From Vibrio breoganii (GTDB lineage: Bacteria; Pseudomonadota; Gammaproteobacteria; Enterobacterales; Vibrionaceae), in contig NZ_CP016178.1 of the NCBI RefSeq assembly GCF_001677275.1, positions 930,001 to 994,000 on the forward strand: a stretch of 64,000 nucleotides of DNA, read 5' to 3'. The number at the start of each line of letters is the position of its first letter. Position 1 is the first letter of the stretch. The translations under genes and the position numbers were made by a program. This document shows positions 46,462 through 53,992 of this stretch, piece after piece. The notes beneath the pieces are model-generated. The model was given only the letters and a program-made list of their open reading frames with translations. It was not told the DNA's origin and ran no database searches.

Positions 46462-46857
46462 CTAGCCCTGATCTTGAATGTATTTCCTAACAGTTTCAGC
46501 ACTGGCGTTCCCAACCGAGCAAGCGAAGTAACCATCCGACCAGAATGTTTTCTCCTTCCAGAATTGCCGCTTTAAATTAGGATGCAGTTGCCACATAACT
46601 CTAGTTGTGTGTTGCTTAATTCTTCTAACATGCTGACTTACTGAGTATCGCGGTGAGATAGTCATTAAGACATGTAAATGGTCTTGGTCTACTTCCATTT
46701 GCTCTATTTCGAATTCAGAATTTTGCGAGAGTGATATTAGAGAGTTTTTCACTATTGAACCTAGTTCTCCTTTGAGTAGTTTCTTCCTGTACTTAACCAC
46801 TAAGATGAGGTGGATGGCTATCAGAAACTTACAGTGAGAGTTACGCTGGTAATCCAT
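46462..46857 (-). CDS. tnpA: IS200/IS605 TnpA, Y1 HUH transposase
   Basis: 131 residues from the ATG at 46857 (the frame is open further up, but this start gives the family N-terminus MDYQRNSHCKF). The HUH motif is HLHVL (His60-x-His62) and the catalytic tyrosine is Tyr126 in RKYIQDQG. It excises and inserts the element as single-stranded DNA, usually at replication forks. The residues are intact, so the element could be mobile. Confidence 0.92.
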   Translation of the reverse strand: MDYQRNSHCKFLIAIHLILVVKYRKKLLKGELGSIVKNSLISLSQNSEFEIEQMEVDQDHLHVLMTISPRYSVSQHVRRIKQHTTRVMWQLHPNLKRQFWKEKTFWSDGYFACSVGNASAETVRKYIQDQG

Positions 46858-46894
46858 GATTGACACCTCTAAATACTGTGTTAATGTACAGTAT

Positions 46895-48133
46895 ATGAAA
46901 AAGACGCTAAGATACAATTTCAGGTTAAAGCCTAACCCACAGCAAGAGTTAAAACTCATCGAGTTTGGCTCGTATGCTCGTGGTCTATGGAACTTCCTGT
47001 TATCTGAGAATCAGCGTCAATACGAAGCCGATAAGACATTTTCTTTCTACAATGAAATGGCTTCAAAAATTAAGGCGATCAAGAAACTGCCTGAGTTTTC
47101 ATGGGTTAAAGCTTTTGACTCAGGGGCGGCACAACAAGTCGCTAGAGACCTAGATACAGCGCTAAGAAATGGCACATCAAAGAAGTCTCACCAATACTTT
47201 CCAAAGTTTAAGGTTAGCTATCGAGTTAAGAAGCAACACAATGACAGCTACCGTTCAGTAAACAATAACAACTGCATTAGAATTGAAAATGGCGCAATTA
47301 CTTTACCAAAAGTAGGCGCTGTTCCTATTGTTTTACACCGCAATTTAGTTAGTTCAATTAAAACAGCGACAGTCCAATACCGACACGGGAAGTGGGAAGT
47401 AAGCCTCACTCAAGAAGTGGTGTGTGACGAAGCGAAGAGGTTACTAAAAAGCATTGCGGGATACGACATCAACTCTAAACAAACCATTGTCGGATCTAAT
47501 GGTTTAACGGTTGATAACCCGAAATACTTAAAACAAGCAAAGCAGAAACTAACTCGTTTACAGCGACAGCTTTCTAGAAAAAAGAAAGGCTCTGCTCGCT
47601 GGAACAAAGCAAAATCCCGCCTAAATAGTCTTCATGGTTCAATCGCTAGAAAACGAATGGACTTTGCACATAAAACCGCTCATCGGATAGCCAACGAAAG
47701 CGATATTGCAGTATTTGAAGATCTCAATGTGGCGGGAATGCAAAAATTCAACGGCAGGATGGTCGCTGACAACATCATGGGGCTTATATCTGACTTAACG
47801 AAATACAAAGTTGAGCTTAGAGGTGGTGTGCATCATGAAATTGGTCGGTTTGAGCGCACAACGGGTGTGTGCTCACACTGCGGTCAACATCATAAATTGG
47901 CGTTGAAAGATAGAGATTTTACCTGTGTTAGTTGCGGTACATTTAGTGACCGAGACTATTCCTCTGCGATAGCAGTACAGCGATTAGGTGAATCGGATTT
48001 AATGGCGAATGGAACTGTCGTCAGGTTGACTAGTTCAACCAGCACTCAGCAGAAATTAGATGTTAAAACGAAAGTCTTTGCACTAGCAAAGTTGTCTTTG
48101 GGATCTGAGGAAATAGAAAAGGCAGTTGCTTAA
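46895..48133 (+). CDS. tnpB: TnpB, RNA-guided RuvC-type endonuclease (IS200/IS605)
   Basis: 412 residues from the ATG at 46895. The RuvC-like residues are all present: Asp in AGYDINSKQTIV (about 190), Glu in AVFEDLNVAGM (about 274) and Asp in FSDRDYSSAIAVQRLG (about 351). A four-Cys zinc finger CSHCG...CVSCG lies at about 325-345. TnpB uses a right-end RNA (omega RNA) as guide to cut donor sites after excision and so promote retention of the element. The N-terminus starts KKTLRYNFRLKPNPQQ. Confidence 0.93.
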   Translation: MKKTLRYNFRLKPNPQQELKLIEFGSYARGLWNFLLSENQRQYEADKTFSFYNEMASKIKAIKKLPEFSWVKAFDSGAAQQVARDLDTALRNGTSKKSHQYFPKFKVSYRVKKQHNDSYRSVNNNNCIRIENGAITLPKVGAVPIVLHRNLVSSIKTATVQYRHGKWEVSLTQEVVCDEAKRLLKSIAGYDINSKQTIVGSNGLTVDNPKYLKQAKQKLTRLQRQLSRKKKGSARWNKAKSRLNSLHGSIARKRMDFAHKTAHRIANESDIAVFEDLNVAGMQKFNGRMVADNIMGLISDLTKYKVELRGGVHHEIGRFERTTGVCSHCGQHHKLALKDRDFTCVSCGTFSDRDYSSAIAVQRLGESDLMANGTVVRLTSSTSTQQKLDVKTKVFALAKLSLGSEEIEKAVA

Positions 48134-48178
48134 CTGCCTTAGAAGCTCAGTGATCAGCTATGCTGTCGCTGAGTAGTT
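47980..48178 (+). ncRNA. Candidate omega RNA (reRNA) of TnpB
   Basis: By analogy with characterised IS200/IS605 elements, the guide RNA covers the tnpB 3' end and the element's right end, and its guide is the adjacent chromosomal DNA. Here two hairpins fit: AAGGCAGTT-gctt-AACTGCCTT across the tnpB stop (about 48119-48140) and the right subterminal palindrome (48147-48173). The guide would begin at 48179 and read into hipA. The 5' boundary is a guess. Confidence 0.4.
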
Positions 48179-48352
48179 CACAACCGCATCTGAGGTAATC
48201 GGCGGTATTTGAAGTTTCAGAGACAATGACAGAGGACGGGTATGCGTATTGGTTATCCAACTCTTATCATATTGAAAAGTATGCGCGCCATTCTTATGCT
48301 TCTCTAAAATGCCAACAAGTTCACCATTCATGTATGCAATGAGCGTCTGCAT
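48179..48352 (-). pseudogene. hipA: hipA toxin kinase, 5' fragment
   Basis: The first 58 codons: MQTLIAYMNGELVGILEKHK, NGAHTFQYDKSWITNTHTRP, LSLSLKLQIPPITSDAVVNY, then the IS200/IS605 end. It matches the N-terminus of E. coli HipA (MNxxxVGxLxKxxNGAHTF, RPLSLSLPLQ, ITSDAVxN). The sequence continues at 46402 downward beyond the element. Its ATG overlaps the hipB stop (TAATG), the normal hipBA coupling. Confidence 0.92.
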
Positions 48353-48600
48353 TACCAGACCTCATCATCATTTTGATCTAACGAAGTCATCTGTACTTTT
48401 TCTTGGATACTCAATGTTAGATCCATAGCTTGGACAAGCTTAAAGAGGGTGGAAAGCGTCGTCTTGTTTGGATTGTTTTCGAAGTTCGAAATCGTCGCTT
48501 GCTTGATACCGACTTTTTTCGCCAGTTCTGATTGTGTCCACCCATTCTTCTGACGTATCAGGAGCATCATGTCGGCTAACTGTCTTGGACTGTAAATCAT
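48352..48600 (-). CDS. hipB: HipB antitoxin, Xre-family DNA-binding repressor
   Basis: 82 residues from the ATG at 48600 (an in-frame GTG at 48630 is an alternative). The core IYSPRQLADMMLLIRQKNGW, TQSELAKKVGIKQATISNFE and NNPNKTTLSTLFKLVQAMDL is very close to E. coli HipB. HipB dimers bind operators with TATCC-N8-GGATA, bend the DNA and neutralise HipA. Here the antitoxin gene is intact while its toxin is destroyed, so it may persist as an orphan autorepressor able to counter incoming HipA. Confidence 0.94.
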   Translation of the reverse strand: MIYSPRQLADMMLLIRQKNGWTQSELAKKVGIKQATISNFENNPNKTTLSTLFKLVQAMDLTLSIQEKVQMTSLDQNDDEVW

Positions 48601-48646
48601 TTTCCAGCTCTCTATAGAATTAAAGTACACCTGTAAGAGTTTGGTT

Positions 48647-48748
48647 TATCCCTTAGTAAGGATATATAAGAGTATATCCCTTAGTGAGGATGATATCCAT
48701 TTTATACCCTTCAGGGGATAATCGAAGGGTTATCCCTACGTAAGGATA
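48647..48748 (-). promoter_or_regulatory. Four HipB operators at exact 28-bp spacing
   Basis: TATCC-N8-GGATA boxes: 48647-48664 (perfect), 48675-48692 (last base changed, GGATG), 48703-48720 (TATAC in the left half) and 48731-48748 (perfect). Start-to-start distance is 28 bases each time. The arrangement is like the multi-operator hip promoter of E. coli. The set fills the gap between the jetD stop (48769) and hipB. Confidence 0.9.
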
Positions 48749-48768
48749 TTAGCTGGTCTATAGGAAAA

Positions 48769-49971
48769 TTAAAGATGAAAGGAATGGAGCTTGAGAGCGT
48801 CATACAAATAAGACATCGGGATCAACTCCTGCTCCAAGCGAAGATTATTTCGCCAATGATCTTGCTTGAGTCTGGTATAGATGTGATGTTCAGCTTCAGT
48901 GAGGTTCGCGAGTCTATCGGATGGGTGTACTTTCCCCTCTTTGCCCCACGCACTTTTACAACTCATTAAAGTGTCTTCATCCATCAACAGGGATTGCGTT
49001 TTCGGAAAGTAGCCTCTGAGTTGTGACAAAATAGCATACCCATGAGTATCAATATCTCCCCAGTAATAAATTTGACACTCGTTAAGCCACCTTACTTGAC
49101 TCAGCGATTGCACCCCATAACCTAGGCCAAAAATCACAATTGCATTATTAACAGCAGGAAATGCCAATCCATTAATCTTGTTTTCGGTGATGTAGACTCG
49201 GTCCACCATCAGACTCAGTTGTGCAAATTGCTCAAGTGGTAGAGAGAGATCACTCATCCCATGAAACTCGTGAGTAAATTGTGAATCAAGTAAACGAAAA
49301 CGAATAACTGGCTGATCATAGAGCAGATTAAATCGGCGCTCAAAACCATGTTCGCTCAGCTTGTTAAATCTCTGATTAATCAACTCAGGCGCTAACACTT
49401 CATCAAGTAGCGTGCGGATGATGGATTTATGCCGTTCAATGAACTTAGTGTCTACCCCATCAATATCAAGTTGTCGGATATAGCAGTTTGGCTGTGGATT
49501 ATCGATAAAATAACGACACACACCGATCAATTTTGGCCAACTCTCTTGGTGCTTTAGTAGCAAACTAAGGTTCCCACGCACCCAAGGTTTAAGTTGTGGC
49601 AATGCGGTCACCACCTGCTCAAAAGTGGCTATGAAGGCCTGCCACTGCTTCCGCTTGCCGAGATATCGAGCCAGAGATTCAATATCGGAAAAATAGATGG
49701 CAACAGGCATCACCTGCATACCCATTGATTTATAACGAAAGGCTTGTCGCTCTATGTTGATACCTTGGTGCTTTTCCAGTGCAGTCAGATCATTGAGCCA
49801 AGACTGAACGCTCACAAACTCATGCAACAGTTGCTTGTCCGTCACCTTAGGCAACTTGACTACGATGGGTGACTGGGCTCCACCAGATAGGTATTCATCA
49901 TGCCAAACTAAGCCTTGCCAACGTTTTTCCAGCTTCTGTTTAATCTCACTACAGCGGATCAGCTTAGCCAT
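48769..49971 (-). CDS. jetD: Wadjet nuclease subunit JetD (Toprim/DUF2220)
   Basis: 400 residues. An N-terminal DUF3322-like helical region is followed by a C-terminal Toprim-like DUF2220 domain with IYYWGDIDTHGYAILSQLRG (about residues 301-320), whose DxD and the preceding Glu (TENKINGLAFP, about 262) form the metal site as in topoisomerase VI A/Spo11. JetD cuts DNA once the JetABC motor has sized a small circular plasmid. It is the last gene of jetABCD, 19 bases after jetC. The active-site residues I can see are present. Confidence 0.93.
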   Translation of the reverse strand: MAKLIRCSEIKQKLEKRWQGLVWHDEYLSGGAQSPIVVKLPKVTDKQLLHEFVSVQSWLNDLTALEKHQGINIERQAFRYKSMGMQVMPVAIYFSDIESLARYLGKRKQWQAFIATFEQVVTALPQLKPWVRGNLSLLLKHQESWPKLIGVCRYFIDNPQPNCYIRQLDIDGVDTKFIERHKSIIRTLLDEVLAPELINQRFNKLSEHGFERRFNLLYDQPVIRFRLLDSQFTHEFHGMSDLSLPLEQFAQLSLMVDRVYITENKINGLAFPAVNNAIVIFGLGYGVQSLSQVRWLNECQIYYWGDIDTHGYAILSQLRGYFPKTQSLLMDEDTLMSCKSAWGKEGKVHPSDRLANLTEAEHHIYTRLKQDHWRNNLRLEQELIPMSYLYDALKLHSFHL

Positions 49972-49990
49972 AATAACGTCCTACTCATCA

Positions 49991-52900
49991 TCACCCATCA
50001 ATCTTCTCATTTGGGGTGTTTTGTTGCACCATGTGCTGATATTTTTGCAGTTGCTTATGTTGAGACAATCGATCTCGATACTGCTCAATCGTCATATTAA
50101 GCAGGACAGAGCGATTATTAGCATGATCGACAAAATGAACATGATTGACATAATGTTCAATCACATCCAGTTTTTGCAGGGGTGTCACCAACAGGAGTTG
50201 CAAGCCCAAGCGCTTAAACAATTCTAAGCCAAAGCGCGTACTGTCTTTCGACCCTCGAGCGAAGGCTTCGTCAATCACCACCAAATTAAAGCGGCGTTGT
50301 GATGACTGACTAGCGCGCCCTTTCTCCACCAAGCCATATTGCAATAAGATGGCAGCAGCAAGAATAGAATAAGCCAACTTCTCTTTTTGGCCTCCGGATT
50401 TACCACCAGAATCTGAGTAGCACTCCTTCTCTGTACCGTCTTCTCGATAGCGCTCAACCACATTAAACAGGTGCCAAAAACGTACATCTACCACCTTTTT
50501 GGTCCACTTCGGTTCGTTGCGCATCTGCTCAATGAGGTCTTTGACTCGTTCAAATTTCTCTTCCGAGTAGAGTGAATCATCGGTACTGAATTCCACACAA
50601 CTTTTTAAACGTTGCTTGAAATCACGAATCTCAATATCAGGAGACGTAATGCTATCGATCTCGATATACGTTCCGACTTGATAATCCAGATCATGCAACG
50701 CCTGATTAATCAGATGGATACGCGCATTAATCTCTTCCTCTTGCCTATCAAGAGAACTGCGGAACAGTGCCATTGCGCGAATGGTGTCTCGATTAAGCAT
50801 TTCCTTGAATCGTGCTTCATGGCGAGGCAGATCTTCCTCAATCAGCCCCGTTAACAATTGCTGATATTCAGACAACGCTTCTGGGCTACGGTCGAGCTCT
50901 AACACATCATTCGGAAACGCATTGGCAAAGTCGCCCATTGCAGAAATCATACGAGCTTGCTGCTTGCGACGTTTCTCTTCAAGGTGCTGTACTTTCTCGT
51001 TGCTCTTCTGGCGCAGAATTGAGGTGATATTTGTCAACATATCGATTCGCAACACACGCGAGTCAACATGTTGTTGGTATAAAACATCCAATGTTGGGAA
51101 GCATTGCTGCTGAACCTCTAGAGCCACTGCATTAATCAGCTCTTTCTTTTCATTCAGTTCTAAGGTTAATGTATCAATCGCCTCTTTACGTTTACCAACT
51201 TCAGCGGAAACAGTTAGGCTTTGACGGTCCAACTCACTGTACTCTTGTTTAGCATCATCCAGTTGCTTTTGTAGCTCAACCAAAATATTGGAGCTACTTT
51301 CTAACTTGCATTTTTCTTGCTCAAGCTTAGTAATAGTGTCACTAAACGATGGCCAATTGATCTGATTAAAGCTAAATTGAAATTGAGCGAGGTTGCGAGC
51401 ACTAAATGACAGTTCTTCTATATCACTTTGGCTTTTTCTCAACGCATCGAGGTTGGTGACGTAACATGTAATGTCATCGGTCAGCTGTTGCTGCTTTGCT
51501 TCCAGTAAGGCAATTTTTTCTTGATTACTCCAACCAAGAACATAGCGACTTTTATCATTAATATTGTGGCGGTCATCTTTTTCATGACGCGCTTTGCCTG
51601 TTTTTATCTGCCCATTGGGCGTAATCGCTTTCTCACTGCGTCTAAACGTCGCCATATCTTCACAACAATGATAATCAAAGCGTTTGAACAACTCATGATA
51701 GAGCCAGTCATAATTATCACTGTCAGACTTTATCTCGACTTTTTGCACCAAAGAATCTCCGTCAGGCTGTGGAGCAAGGCGATGCTCATGCTGACGAATA
51801 CGATAGTAGACCAGGCGCGTGCCAAGGTGGTGATGTTCAACAAAGTCACACACCTGTACGTATAGATCTTCAGGTACCATAAGACTTAATGCGAAGTTGT
51901 GCAGGACTCGCTCAACAGCACCTTGCCACCGACTTTCACTCGCTTTTACTTGAATCAACTCCCCCACAAATGGCAGTTGCTCTTCGCTGACGCCCAACTG
52001 CTCACATAAACGCTCGCGCAAGTTGAGCTGCTTGACATGAATATTTGATTTTCGTTGCTTAAGGGCATTCAACTGCTTCCCATTTTCAAGCTGTTGATGT
52101 TCGAGCGCCTGTTGTTGCTGTTTAACGCCAAACAGCTCTTCATCTAATTGCTCTTTTTGCTCAATCAGTGCTTCTTGCTTGTCTTTCGCAAGGTTGATGT
52201 TTTCAATAAACTGCGTCGCGTTCACCTCACGATCTAACTGCAATTTATCCACCATGTTGAGATAGTTATCGCACAGTTTACGGCTTTGATCTCGATGTTT
52301 GATCTGTGTGTTAATCTCTTGCTCTAACTGGCTAAGGCGCCCACCCCCGTTGCGATTAATCTCACCACCCAATTGTTCAATTTGAGCGCTAGTCCTATTC
52401 TTATCGAGCTCTAGCTGTTCGGCTTCGAGTTTCAGTTTTTTTAGCTGCTTCTCGCGAGTGGCGAGGCTATTTTCATACAAGACAATTGCACGTTTCGCCA
52501 TATAGGGATCGATGACGTCCCGACATTGTTCAAAATGACGCTTCTGTTGCTGAGTGTCTATAGCTGCCATGCCATACGTATCCACTGGCGTCAGCAGCTC
52601 CACCTTCTTTCGAGCGGCCACCACCGAATCATGCAGGCGTTTTAAATCATCGTAATTCTGTTCTAATTCGACCAGTTGTGACTCCACATCAGGCTGCTCA
52701 AGCATATTTTGACGCACAAAGTCCGTCACCGAGCCCACCGACTTCATGGAGATCGTTTGGTTAAATAATTCTAGTGCTTTGCCGTCAGCGCCAAGCCCTA
52801 GCAACTTGCTAAACGATTGAGCATACTGCGAGAACACATCGAACAGCTGAATACCCATGTGCTTGCGTAGCTTCTTACGCAATTGATTCATTTGAGAGCC

Positions 52901-53377
52901 AAAGCCACTAAAGTGCTCACTGATACTCAAACCATGATCCGCCACCACAAACAGGCGTCTCACTTTCTTCTCGTTAGGCTTAAGCCAAAACACTTGTGCC
53001 AATGTAACCGACTGCTCAAGAGCTTCACTATGAAACTCTGCAAGTAACACCGAATAATGCTGACCCTGACGCAAACCGATAGAGCGCGCCTTACCATAAT
53101 CATCTTGCTGTGAGGTGTAGTAACCATGAAAATAGGACTCAAGCGAGCGTTCTTTATCTTCGGCACCCGCAGCTTTATTGAATGCCAGCTTACGTGGTGG
53201 GACCAATAAGGTGGTTAAGCCATCCACCAGCGTTGATTTTCCGCTACCAATATTGCCGGTTAATAAGCTATTACACTGCAAAGGAGAAAGAGTCACCACC
53301 GAACCATCGAATGTCCCCCAGTTGTATGCTGAAAAATGGCATAAGCGAAAACCACCCAGCTGAATTGCATCACCCAT
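49991..53377 (-). CDS. jetC: Wadjet SMC-like ATPase JetC (MukB-like)
   Basis: 1128 residues. Walker A LLTGNIGSGKSTLVDGLTT lies at the N-terminus (Gly41-Thr49), the ABC signature is GGKSGGQKEKLAYSILAA near the C-terminus, and Walker B with catalytic Glu is FNLVVIDEAFARGSKDSTRF. Two long charged coiled-coil segments (about 270-480 and 640-840) flank a central hinge-like region. JetC is the motor of a condensin-like DNA loop extruder that, with JetA and JetB, detects small closed circular DNA. It directly follows jetB (adjacent bases). Confidence 0.95.
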   Translation of the reverse strand: MGDAIQLGGFRLCHFSAYNWGTFDGSVVTLSPLQCNSLLTGNIGSGKSTLVDGLTTLLVPPRKLAFNKAAGAEDKERSLESYFHGYYTSQQDDYGKARSIGLRQGQHYSVLLAEFHSEALEQSVTLAQVFWLKPNEKKVRRLFVVADHGLSISEHFSGFGSQMNQLRKKLRKHMGIQLFDVFSQYAQSFSKLLGLGADGKALELFNQTISMKSVGSVTDFVRQNMLEQPDVESQLVELEQNYDDLKRLHDSVVAARKKVELLTPVDTYGMAAIDTQQQKRHFEQCRDVIDPYMAKRAIVLYENSLATREKQLKKLKLEAEQLELDKNRTSAQIEQLGGEINRNGGGRLSQLEQEINTQIKHRDQSRKLCDNYLNMVDKLQLDREVNATQFIENINLAKDKQEALIEQKEQLDEELFGVKQQQQALEHQQLENGKQLNALKQRKSNIHVKQLNLRERLCEQLGVSEEQLPFVGELIQVKASESRWQGAVERVLHNFALSLMVPEDLYVQVCDFVEHHHLGTRLVYYRIRQHEHRLAPQPDGDSLVQKVEIKSDSDNYDWLYHELFKRFDYHCCEDMATFRRSEKAITPNGQIKTGKARHEKDDRHNINDKSRYVLGWSNQEKIALLEAKQQQLTDDITCYVTNLDALRKSQSDIEELSFSARNLAQFQFSFNQINWPSFSDTITKLEQEKCKLESSSNILVELQKQLDDAKQEYSELDRQSLTVSAEVGKRKEAIDTLTLELNEKKELINAVALEVQQQCFPTLDVLYQQHVDSRVLRIDMLTNITSILRQKSNEKVQHLEEKRRKQQARMISAMGDFANAFPNDVLELDRSPEALSEYQQLLTGLIEEDLPRHEARFKEMLNRDTIRAMALFRSSLDRQEEEINARIHLINQALHDLDYQVGTYIEIDSITSPDIEIRDFKQRLKSCVEFSTDDSLYSEEKFERVKDLIEQMRNEPKWTKKVVDVRFWHLFNVVERYREDGTEKECYSDSGGKSGGQKEKLAYSILAAAILLQYGLVEKGRASQSSQRRFNLVVIDEAFARGSKDSTRFGLELFKRLGLQLLLVTPLQKLDVIEHYVNHVHFVDHANNRSVLLNMTIEQYRDRLSQHKQLQKYQHMVQQNTPNEKIDG

Positions 53378-53992
53378 TTACTCTTTGTCCTTATTTTGAC
53401 TGGCCAACATATCAATAAGCTCAACGATTTGTTCTGCACTGATCACTGCCTTTAATATCCGCTGCACTTCAAAAGAATCCGGATGATTTTTTAGTGCTGA
53501 CAAGAAGCCCATCTCCATCACCTTTTTGATTAAGCTATCAAACTCTTTGCGCTGCTTGACCTCATTACTCACCTCTGGGTAGAAGCTTTGTAACCATTGG
53601 TAGACATCACTTCGCTCAACAATCAAACGGCTCTCACTCTCTTCACTATCATGCTCCGCCAGTCGCTTGCGTAATAGCACTAATAATAAGGTTTGATGAA
53701 AAGTCATGCTGCGACGCGTGATCAGCCGTGGCAGTTCAATGTCATCTTGCTCATCAAAGTCTTGTTGTTTTAAGTATGCGTAACCCTCATTATCATCAAT
53801 CAGCAACGTCAAGCCTAACTGTTGAAAGTAGGCACGAATTGACATCTGATCACGTTCTAACCACTGCCAGAGATCTTTATGCTTTGCTCGATAAATAGGG
53901 GCTTTAAGCAGCTTGATTTGTACTGCAGACTTTTGCTGTTGCTGCTGGCCGGTCAAGGCATCACTGTCTAGATCGTAGGTCGACATATTCAA
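53378..53992 (-). CDS. jetB: Wadjet KITE-like subunit JetB (DUF4194, MukE-like)
   Basis: 204 residues matching DUF4194: tandem winged-helix pattern with YRAKHKDLWQWLERDQMSIR, AYFQQLGLTLLIDDNEGYAY, RSMTFHQTLLLVLLRKRLAE and SLIKKVMEMGFLSAL. In Wadjet it plays the MukE role, bridging the JetA kleisin and JetC heads. Start and stop overlap or abut jetA and jetC (four-base overlap with jetA, none with jetC), showing tight translational coupling. Confidence 0.93.
   Translation of the reverse strand: MNMSTYDLDSDALTGQQQQQKSAVQIKLLKAPIYRAKHKDLWQWLERDQMSIRAYFQQLGLTLLIDDNEGYAYLKQQDFDEQDDIELPRLITRRSMTFHQTLLLVLLRKRLAEHDSEESESRLIVERSDVYQWLQSFYPEVSNEVKQRKEFDSLIKKVMEMGFLSALKNHPDSFEVQRILKAVISAEQIVELIDMLASQNKDKE

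Larger units (their letters stand above)
46403..48178 (+). mobile_element. IS200/IS605-family element with divergent tnpA and tnpB
   Basis: About 1.78 kb inserted in hipA without a long target duplication. The left flank ends ATAGTT and the right end of the element carries TAGTT, which makes the exact join uncertain by a few bases. Imperfect subterminal hairpins, CCCAGTGATCAGCTCTGCTG with CGCTGGG on the left (about 46426-46452) and CTCAGTGATCAGCTATGCTG with CGCTGAG on the right (about 48147-48173), are the single-strand ends expected for TnpA recognition. tnpA (minus) and tnpB (plus) diverge from a 37-base gap. Confidence 0.88.
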
